Positions 1 to 4,612 of a stretch of 5,134 nucleotides of DNA are shown in pieces. This DNA comes from Paralcaligenes sp039935015 (GTDB lineage Bacteria > Pseudomonadota > Gammaproteobacteria > Burkholderiales > Burkholderiaceae_B), in the NCBI GenBank assembly GCA_039935015.1, contig JBDTLC010000126.1, positions 1 through 5,134 on the forward strand, given 5' to 3'. Under the pieces are notes generated by a model. That model was not told where the DNA came from. It did not search any database and was given only the letters and a program-made list of their open reading frames with translations. The position numbers and the translations under genes are program-made. Numbering within the stretch: the first letter of the stretch is position 1; each line of letters starts with the position of its first letter.

Positions 1-448
1 CCAACCCCTTGAGTTGCGCGAGATCGGTGACATTCGCCCCTGAATGCAGGGAAAAAATGGCATATGGCGCCTTCTGATAGTTCATTTCAACAAACTTGGC
101 CGTAGACACGCCTCGCGCTCGGCCCAGCACCAAGGCGGCTGCGTCAGAAAAAGAAAATTGCGCAACACCACCTTCAAGAGCCTGAAGCGATTGCGCCGTT
201 CCCAAGCCCGGTACAATTTTTACATTCAAGCCCGCATCTTTGTAATAGCCTTTGGCCAGCGCTACGTACCAGGGCGCATGGCGCCCCAACGCATTAAAGT
301 CAAGCATCAGCGTGACATCGGTCAGGGCTGCGTCTTTCGCGTAGACGGGCGTTGAAGCCAAAAGCGCCGTGCTCATTATTCCAGCAGCAATCCACATGCA
401 ACTCAATTTCATTGCGACCATTTTTTTAAACGCAGTTCGCCTAGCCAT
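1..448 (-). CDS. ABC transporter substrate-binding protein, NMT1/THI5-like (N-terminal part, runs off the left edge)
   Basis: Periplasmic ligand-binding component of an ABC importer; this family serves thiamine-pyrimidine, riboflavin, sulfonate, nitrate and similar ligands. Read on the minus strand from ATG 446-448, 149 codons are visible. Residues 1-37 form a Sec signal peptide: basic start (ARR, KK), a hydrophobic core around 19-31, and a probable cut after VYA at 35-37. The mature part begins with the family pattern LMLDFNALGRHAPWYVALAK (47-66), then GYYKDAGLNVKIVPG (67-81) and a GTAQ turn (83-86), as in ThiY-type proteins, and ends in lobe-1 sequence. The CCCFG motif of the THI5 enzymes would lie beyond the window. 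The start is chosen because AAAGGAG sits 8 nt upstream; Met10 and Met13 lack such a site. It is divergent from the GntR gene, which probably regulates it. The ligand cannot be deduced; the family call is firm. Confidence 0.9.
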   Translation of the reverse strand, partial: MARRTAFKKMVAMKLSCMWIAAGIMSTALLASTPVYAKDAALTDVTLMLDFNALGRHAPWYVALAKGYYKDAGLNVKIVPGLGTAQSLQALEGGVAQFSFSDAAALVLGRARGVSTAKFVEMNYQKAPYAIFSLHSGANVTDLAQLKGL

Positions 449-456
449 GACTAAGT

Positions 457-463
457 CTCCTTT
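457..463 (-). promoter_or_regulatory. Ribosome binding site of the substrate-binding protein gene
   Basis: On the minus strand this reads AAAGGAG, a strong Shine-Dalgarno match, 8 nt before ATG 446-448. It decides the start over the in-frame Met codons 10 and 13. Confidence 0.8.
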
Positions 464-480
464 AATGAGTATTTGGTGAT

Positions 481-494
481 ATATTACGTGATAT
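481..494. promoter_or_regulatory. 14-bp near-palindrome, candidate GntR operator
   Basis: ATATTACGTGATAT is symmetric about the central CG (487/488), with six of seven base pairs matching and one T/G mismatch (485/490). GTGATAT also recurs as a direct repeat (476-482 and 488-494, 12 bp apart), and a second ACGT core lies 14 bp downstream (500-503). FCD-type GntR proteins bind short AT-rich palindromes as dimers and commonly control divergent neighbours. That this one is bound by the adjacent GntR protein is inference. Confidence 0.4.
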
Positions 495-509
495 TTAACA
501 CGTATGCAA
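481..509 (-). promoter_or_regulatory. Candidate sigma-70-type promoter of the substrate-binding protein gene
   Basis: On the minus strand, TTGCAT (504-509; 3 of 6 to consensus) and TAATAT (481-486; 4 of 6) are separated by exactly 17 nt. The short AT-rich leader that follows ends in a good ribosome site. The boxes are individually mediocre; spacing, AT-richness and position support the call. The -10 box lies inside the near-palindrome at 481-494, which suits repression. Confidence 0.4.
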
Positions 510-530
510 TAAAGACGATGGCCTGATGTC

Positions 531-562
531 GACCAGCTAAAATCTAGACCAGCTTTGCTGGT
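531..562. repeat. GACCAGCT direct repeat plus ACCAGC/GCTGGT inverted repeat
   Basis: GACCAGCT occurs at 531-538 and again at 547-554, 16 bp apart. The second copy is the left arm of a perfect 6-bp inverted repeat, ACCAGC (548-553), TTT, GCTGGT (557-562). Three copies of one half-site in 32 bp between divergent genes suggests a regulator-binding cluster. It has no adjoining T-tract in the plus direction, so a terminator is less likely. Confidence 0.4.
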
Positions 563-681
563 TTGGCCCCCATCAATTTTTACGTCCTATAGAACAATGC
601 CCTACCCCCGCAGCAGACAAGCGGCACCCAACCCGAACCGAGCAGGCGATAAAAGCTTGTATAAAAACAGTCAGGCAAATT

Positions 682-1335
682 ATGACCAGTGAAAACACCT
701 TGTCACTCTCCGATCTTGCCTATCAGCAGATCAAGCAACGCATACTCCAGCTTGAGTTCCGGCCCGGCCAATTTCTTAATGAATCCACTATCTGCGAAAT
801 GCTCGACATCGGCCGTACACCGGTTCATCAGGCAGTGCATCGATTAATGCTTGAAGGTTTGCTGGAAATCGTTCCCCGAAAAGGCTTGCTGATCCGGCCT
901 GATTCAATGAACGAAGTGCTCAATTTGCTGGAAGCACGGTGGGCACTGGAGCCCAATATTGCTGCACTCGCCGCTGAGCGGGCAAGCCCGACGCACATCA
1001 AACGGTTACAGAAATTGCTACGTGAAGCGTTAACGATCAATGGTGGAAAGGACCGGACGCGCCATATGGAAATCGATCGTGAATTCCATCATCTTATCGC
1101 TGATGCAGCGGGCAACCCCATACTGGCCGACGTGATACGTCCATTGCATGAGCGGTCGGGCAGGCTATGGCACTTGCAACTAAAAATACCCGACGACATC
1201 CAGCAAACAGAAAAGGAACATGAGGCGATTCTCGACGCTATCGTGCGCGGTGACAAAGAGGCAGCTGCGCGAGCGATGCAAGCACATCTGATGTCACTGC
1301 GGCGACGCAGGGTTTTGTCATCCGATAGCAGGTAA
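682..1335 (+). CDS. GntR-family transcriptional regulator, FCD subfamily
   Basis: A DNA-binding regulator of 217 aa, normal for the FCD branch. The N-terminal winged helix-turn-helix spans about 8-73: LAYQQIKQRIL opens it, the recognition region is DIGRTPVHQAVHRL (42-55), and the wing is EIVPRKGLLIRP (62-73). The usual family pattern after RTPV is REAL; here it is HQAV, so an arginine that often touches DNA is histidine. The helical FCD effector domain covers about 80-210 and retains the likely metal/ligand residues Asp132 and His136 (IDREFH), His180 (EHEAI) and His202 (AHL). Members usually sense small organic acids. It lies divergent to an ABC binding-protein gene, suggesting ligand-controlled uptake and possible autoregulation. 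The ribosome site is weak (AGG at 673-675), but the start matches the family's N-terminus. The effector is unknown. Confidence 0.93.
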   Translation: MTSENTLSLSDLAYQQIKQRILQLEFRPGQFLNESTICEMLDIGRTPVHQAVHRLMLEGLLEIVPRKGLLIRPDSMNEVLNLLEARWALEPNIAALAAERASPTHIKRLQKLLREALTINGGKDRTRHMEIDREFHHLIADAAGNPILADVIRPLHERSGRLWHLQLKIPDDIQQTEKEHEAILDAIVRGDKEAAARAMQAHLMSLRRRRVLSSDSR

Positions 1336-1384
1336 TCGCACCCGTAAATATAAACACGGTAATTGTGGGTATCCCCTGTGCGAT
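1335..1384 (+). other. Possible branched RNA hairpin after the GntR gene
   Basis: A perfect 7-bp inverted repeat, ATCGCAC (1335-1341) and GTGCGAT (1378-1384), closes a 36-nt interior that can itself form two small stems: CCGT/ACGG (1342-1345 with 1356-1359) and GGG/CCC (1367-1369 with 1373-1375). It begins on the last base of the GntR stop codon. There is no T-run after it, so it is not a classical intrinsic terminator; it could be a weak terminator, an mRNA 3' end, or chance. Confidence 0.3.
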
Positions 1385-1407
1385 GAACACCTCAGTAGTA
1401 TCATTAA

Positions 1408-1435
1408 TTGACAAGCCTCGTAGAATGTTTGTCAA
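1408..1435. repeat. TTGACAA / TTGTCAA inverted repeat upstream of the oxidase operon
   Basis: TTGACAA (1408-1414) and its exact complement TTGTCAA (1429-1435) are separated by 14 bp, about two helical turns between arm centres, which suits a dimeric regulator. The left arm contains a perfect -35 hexamer, TTGACA, but no good -10 lies 16-18 nt after it. TAGAAT (1421-1426; 5 of 6 to the -10 consensus) lies between the arms without a clear -35. No canonical FNR/ANR box (TTGAT-N4-ATCAA) was found anywhere in the 1336-1551 spacer. Confidence 0.35.
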
Positions 1436-1541
1436 CAAAAAGTAAGTCTGCGCTAGTTGCAGCGACCTCTACGAGCCTGCCTTCAGCGTCAGAATACTGC
1501 AATTTAGCGATAGCTGGCTGGGGGCATGGTTGGCCACCTCC

Positions 1542-1545
1542 GGAG
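1542..1545 (+). promoter_or_regulatory. Ribosome binding site deciding the ccoN start
   Basis: GGAG lies 6 nt before ATG 1552. It fixes the start there rather than at TTG 1408, from which the same frame is open but encodes 48 residues of low-complexity sequence absent from the oxidase family. Confidence 0.75.
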
Positions 1546-1551
1546 TTAGTT

Positions 1552-2964
1552 ATGCCTATCGAAGCTGTTAGCGTAGTTTCGCGGCCGACGCAGCCGACTA
1601 AAGACGACGCCGACCTTGCACGAGTTCTGAGCATTTACACCATTTGCTCAACGATATGGCTGGTGTTTGCTACGGCGGTTGGCGTATTGCTTGCGCTAAA
1701 ACTGTCATACCCGGAGTTAGGCACCTCACCTGCCCTCACTTTCGGGCGCTTACGGCCAATTCACACCAACGACACCTTCTATGCGTGGGCCAGTCCTGCA
1801 CTCATCGGCCTAGCCCTTTACGTAGCGGCGAAAAGTTCTGGAACGCGTCTCTACAGCGTGAAGCTCGCCTGGGTGACCTTGGTATTGCTCAATCTTGCTG
1901 CGATCATCGGTACCATTACGCTTGACCTCGGGTTCAATAACGGAGACCAGGAATATCGCGAGTGGCTATGGTGGATTCGCGTTATTTTGGGTGCGGGGTT
2001 AGTGACCGCAGCATGGAATATGATCGCAACCGTGGCGCGACGCGAAGGCGAAGACATCTACCTTTCGAATTGGTACACGATCGGTGGCACGCTATGGACA
2101 ATTATTATCGTGGGCGTAACGCTCGTACCGTGGTATCAACACGGTCTGGGCCAAGTCGGAGTGCAAGGTTATTACATGCACAATGCCGTTGGCATGTGGT
2201 TTACGCCGCTTTCATTGGGCATTTTCTACTACGTATTGCCCAAGGTCATGAACCGGCCGATTTATTCCTATTCTCTCGGTATCTTTGCATTCTGGACCAA
2301 TCTTTTATTCTATCCACTGCTTGGGGCGCACCACTTTTTATTCAGCCCTCTTCCATGGTGGCTGCAAACCACGGCGATCGTGGCTAGCGTAGCCATGCTA
2401 GTACCAGTGTGGGGCGGTAGCGCCAACTTCTTGATGACCATGCGCGGACGCCCCGAGCGCCTGCGCCGCACCCCAGCGATGTTTGTTCTAGTCGGCGTGC
2501 TGTGTTATCTGCTTAGTTCCACGCAAGGCACCGTCGAGGCTTTCCGCTCGGTGCAAGAGGTATGGCATTTTACTAACTTTACGGTCGGCCACTCGCATTT
2601 CACGATGTACGGGTTTATTACTTTTGCGATTTGGGGCGGGATTTACGCTCTACTGCCGCTCGCGACAGGAAAGAAGCCGAATAATGTGTTATTGGGTATC
2701 CATTTTTGGCTGGCAGCAGTGGGCTGTACCGTTTATGTCATGGCGCTTTCAATCGGCGGCACGATCCAGGGGTTGGACTGGGTGCACGGCGCGCCATTCA
2801 TCCAGTCTGTGGTGGATATGGCTCCATATTGGCTATGGCGTTCAATCGGAGGTTCGCTAATGTTCCTGAGCCACTTGGTATTCGCATGGAATGTCTGGGT
2901 CATGACTTATAAACGCTCGCCTGTTGCCAGGCGAGAACTTGACCCAGTCCCGGTAGGAGCATAG
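1552..2964 (+). CDS. ccoN: cbb3-type (C-family) cytochrome c oxidase subunit I, divergent CcoN-like
   Basis: Catalytic subunit of a terminal oxidase in the inner membrane, reducing oxygen at a heme b3/CuB centre. 470 aa, about 12 membrane spans between 26 and 452, close to the family length. Ligands by eye: His71 (GRLRPIHTND) and His349 for low-spin heme b, His347 for heme b3 (both in TVGHSHF), and His210 (YYMHNAVG), His260 and His261 (GAHH) for CuB. Tyr254, six residues before His260, matches the tyrosine cross-linked to a CuB histidine in cbb3 enzymes; this and the absence of FeB-type glutamates favour oxygen over nitric oxide as substrate. Potential K-channel polar residues are kept (Thr218, Tyr226/227, Ser239/241). 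Odd: the STxEG glutamate of standard CcoN (Glu323 in Pseudomonas stutzeri, recalled) aligns with Gln325 (STQG). It heads the operon, with the next start 2 nt after its stop. Confidence 0.92.
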   Translation: MPIEAVSVVSRPTQPTKDDADLARVLSIYTICSTIWLVFATAVGVLLALKLSYPELGTSPALTFGRLRPIHTNDTFYAWASPALIGLALYVAAKSSGTRLYSVKLAWVTLVLLNLAAIIGTITLDLGFNNGDQEYREWLWWIRVILGAGLVTAAWNMIATVARREGEDIYLSNWYTIGGTLWTIIIVGVTLVPWYQHGLGQVGVQGYYMHNAVGMWFTPLSLGIFYYVLPKVMNRPIYSYSLGIFAFWTNLLFYPLLGAHHFLFSPLPWWLQTTAIVASVAMLVPVWGGSANFLMTMRGRPERLRRTPAMFVLVGVLCYLLSSTQGTVEAFRSVQEVWHFTNFTVGHSHFTMYGFITFAIWGGIYALLPLATGKKPNNVLLGIHFWLAAVGCTVYVMALSIGGTIQGLDWVHGAPFIQSVVDMAPYWLWRSIGGSLMFLSHLVFAWNVWVMTYKRSPVARRELDPVPVGA

Positions 2965-2966
2965 AC

Positions 2967-3950
2967 ATGGACAAGCTGCTCGCCATTGCCGGCGGTTCAA
3001 CGCTTCTGTACGCCGTAATATCGACGCTGATGGCCGTACTGCCGGGCATTGAGTTATCTCAGGTGCCACCGGGCCCAGGGGTAAAGCAACTAACATTATT
3101 CCAGGCGCACGGTAGAGACGTCTATGTGAGTGAAGGCTGCGCTTACTGCCACACACAGCAAGTCAGGCCTCTGGCTTCAGACAAAGTTTTCGGACGGCCT
3201 TCGGCGCCGGGCGACTTCGCCTTCGACACGCCTGAGCTACTGGGCTCTGAACGCACTGGCCCCGACCTGACCAATGTTGGCGCACGCCAAACCAGCGAAA
3301 TCTGGCAATATATCCATCTTTACAACCCACGCGGAGTGGTGCCACAGTCGGTCATGCCATCGTTTCCATCGCTATTTAACGTAGTAGACAAAGCGCCCAA
3401 CGGCGTGCAGCCGATCCCGATCCCAAAAGCCTACGCACCGGCACATGGTGTGGTGATTCCAAGCGCCGATGCGAAAGCGCTGGTGGCGTACCTGTTGTCG
3501 CTCAAACAGCCCACATTACCAAAACTTGCCCAAGACGAAACCTCCACGGTGGCAACCCCAACCGCAGCCCCCCCCACCGCAGCAACACCAGCGGCCCCCG
3601 GTAAACCCGTCCTGGCCTTTGACGCCGCCAACGGTGCCAAGCTGTTTGCAGCAACTTGCGCCGCTTGCCATGGCGCTGAGGGCGGCGGCGTAACAGGAGT
3701 ATTCCCGCCGCTGGCCGGCAACTCCGTCGTAACCGCTGCCGACCCTAGCGAGCATATTACCGTAGTGCTGCATGGCCTTCAGGGCAGAACCATCAACGGC
3801 ACCAAGTATGCCGCGCAGATGCCGGCATTTATGTCGCAATTGTCCGACGCTGAAATCGCCGATATCATCGACCACGAGCGCACATCATGGGGTAATCATG
3901 CGCCTACAGTGACAGCCAAAGACGTCGCGGCGATACGAGCAAAAAAGTAA
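2967..3950 (+). CDS. ccoO: CcoO-like membrane cytochrome c fused to a second monoheme cytochrome c domain
   Basis: Electron-input subunit of the oxidase: two c-type hemes on the periplasmic side, feeding subunit I. 327 aa, against about 200 for a usual CcoO. One uncleaved N-terminal span (about 5-25) anchors it. The CcoO-like part has GRDVYVSEGCAYCH (49-62; heme Cys58, Cys61, His62), RTGPDLTNVGAR (96-107) and the distal-ligand region VVPQSVMPSFP (124-134; Met130). An Ala/Pro/Thr-rich linker (about 192-213) leads to a class I cytochrome c: CAACH (231-235) and distal Met285 in QMPAFMSQLSDAEIADII. The second domain may take the place of the missing diheme CcoP, giving two c-hemes where a canonical enzyme has three. 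AGGAG at 2955-2959, inside the end of ccoN, lies 7 nt before the start, so the two genes are probably translated from one mRNA. Function inferred from both domains; the partner cytochrome is unknown. Confidence 0.9.
   Translation: MDKLLAIAGGSTLLYAVISTLMAVLPGIELSQVPPGPGVKQLTLFQAHGRDVYVSEGCAYCHTQQVRPLASDKVFGRPSAPGDFAFDTPELLGSERTGPDLTNVGARQTSEIWQYIHLYNPRGVVPQSVMPSFPSLFNVVDKAPNGVQPIPIPKAYAPAHGVVIPSADAKALVAYLLSLKQPTLPKLAQDETSTVATPTAAPPTAATPAAPGKPVLAFDAANGAKLFAATCAACHGAEGGGVTGVFPPLAGNSVVTAADPSEHITVVLHGLQGRTINGTKYAAQMPAFMSQLSDAEIADIIDHERTSWGNHAPTVTAKDVAAIRAKK
3568..3575 (+). repeat. Run of eight C in the linker of the fused cytochrome gene
   Basis: The homopolymer encodes part of Ala201-Pro-Pro203 in the interdomain linker. 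Gain of one C would bring a TAA at 3602-3604 into frame, and loss of one would bring the TAA at 3691-3693. Either leaves the CcoO-like domain with heme 1 but without a normal second heme domain. This is a possible slippage site; the run may equally be ordinary proline codon use. Confidence 0.5.
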
Positions 3951-3962
3951 GGAGCAAGAATC

Positions 3963-4130
3963 ATGATGATGCACCATTTGATGGGACCCATGATCGGCAA
4001 TATGGTGATCATTACCATTTTGGGGTTAGGAACGATCGCTTGCTTTGTTGTGGCGATCATGTTGCTGTTGCATCCAGGCGAGAAAAACGAAGACCATCCC
4101 AAATACCGCATACTGCACGACGATCGGTAA
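3963..4130 (+). CDS. 55-aa single-span membrane protein in the ccoQ position
   Basis: A small protein starting MMMHHLMGPMIGN, followed by one hydrophobic span (about 14-37) and a polar tail, HPGEKNEDHPKYRILHDDR (37-55). GGAG (3951-3954), directly after the stop of the preceding gene, lies 8 nt upstream; ATG 3966 and 3969 are alternative starts. Canonical operons (ccoNOQP) carry a 50-60 aa single-span CcoQ at this place, and size and position fit. I do not see clear CcoQ sequence similarity, so the name is withheld. The first 14 residues hold six Met and two His; with the charged tail in the cytoplasm they would face the periplasm, where they could contact copper or the c-hemes. That role is inference. 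The tight spacing to both neighbours and a ribosome site make a real gene likely. Confidence 0.75.
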   Translation: MMMHHLMGPMIGNMVIITILGLGTIACFVVAIMLLLHPGEKNEDHPKYRILHDDR

Positions 4131-4143
4131 AGGACTTGACACC

Positions 4144-4593
4144 ATGACAACAGATTCTCGTATTCGCATCTTTCTAGACAACGACGTCGAACCGATAGCC
4201 GATTACAAACCACCCGTAACGGTTCGCCTCGATACGCGCGGCCTGCCAGACGGAAGACATCACTTGCGAATAGAAGCGCTCGGCCACGACGGGCACGTAG
4301 GCAGGCGTGACGTACCCTTTCACGTACGCAACGGCCCTGGCATCACAGTGACGGGCATACGCGCCGATTCAACCGTGCACGGCGAGTTGAACTTCACGGT
4401 TAACGCCTTTGGAGCGGAAGACCGGTTCGAGCCGCGGCGCGCCGAGTCACCCTCGCCAATACCCGTATGGCTGTGGGTGCTGTCGCTGGCAATTGTGGCG
4501 TGGTCCGCATGGTATACCGCCGTGCTGTGGGAGCCTCCGGCATCATTCGCAAAAACGCCAACCTATGTAGCAGGTACGATGTGGCAGCACTGA
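4144..4593 (+). CDS. Ig-like domain protein with C-terminal membrane anchor, oxidase-associated, function unknown
   Basis: 149 aa and no signal peptide. Residues about 23-95 look like beta-sandwich, Ig-like sequence: alternating hydrophobics, the repeat-type turn LDTRGLPDGRHHLRIEALG (29-47), then FHVRNGPGITVTGI (59-72). One membrane span follows (about 107-128, with PVWLWVLSLAIVAW), then about 20 residues to the end. Basic residues before the span (RFEPRRAES, 94-102) predict the Ig-like part inside the cell and the tail outside. AAAGGA (4129-4134), overlapping the preceding stop, is the ribosome site, so the protein belongs to the oxidase operon. It has no CxxCH and cannot replace CcoP. The FixG/CcoG C-terminal domain also has an Ig-like fold, but no Fe-S motif is present here. 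An assembly or structural subunit is the plausible role; this is inference. Upstream in-frame sequence from 4045 overlaps the 55-aa gene and is rejected. Confidence 0.75.
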   Translation: MTTDSRIRIFLDNDVEPIADYKPPVTVRLDTRGLPDGRHHLRIEALGHDGHVGRRDVPFHVRNGPGITVTGIRADSTVHGELNFTVNAFGAEDRFEPRRAESPSPIPVWLWVLSLAIVAWSAWYTAVLWEPPASFAKTPTYVAGTMWQH

Positions 4594-4612
4594 ATGCAAT
4601 AGCTCGGCCAAA

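Larger units (their letters stand above)
449..681. other. Divergent intergenic region between the binding-protein and GntR genes
   Basis: This 233-bp spacer must carry promoters for both directions. Beyond the sites listed separately, TATAAA at 660-665 could be a -10 box for the GntR gene, but no convincing -35 lies 15-19 nt upstream and the leader would be only about 10 nt. TATAGA at 588-593 is a weaker alternative with a poorly spaced TTGGCC (563-568) upstream. No coding sequence is seen here. Confidence 0.5.

Noticed and set aside
44..355. Plus-strand open frame of 103 codons over the left edge
   Set aside because: It is antisense to the substrate-binding protein gene, whose signal peptide and family motifs are clear; the translated product resembles nothing known.
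548..562. Hairpin ACCAGC-TTT-GCTGGT as an intrinsic terminator
   Set aside because: The stem is only 6 bp and no T-tract follows on the plus strand. On the minus strand only a weak T-run follows, and no gene in that direction ends here.
1383..1445. 20-codon open frame (ATG to TAA) in the oxidase leader
   Set aside because: No ribosome binding site, no repeated regulatory codons, and nothing to support a leader peptide.
1408..1551. TTG-started N-terminal extension of the oxidase subunit I (48 extra residues)
   Set aside because: The extension is low complexity and unlike any oxidase N-terminus, and TTG has no ribosome site. ATG 1552 has GGAG 6 nt upstream.
1552..2964. Subunit I as a nitric oxide reductase (NorB-like) rather than an oxidase
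   Set aside because: The cross-link tyrosine (Tyr254) and all three CuB histidines are present, and the FeB-ligand glutamate pattern of NorB is absent.
3516..3875. Minus-strand open frame of 119 codons over the fused cytochrome gene
   Set aside because: Gly/Cys-rich shadow of the linker and heme domain on the other strand; no ribosome site or family features.
4045..4143. Upstream in-frame extension of the Ig-like protein
   Set aside because: It overlaps the 55-aa gene in another frame, and the internal ATG 4144 has a good ribosome site.
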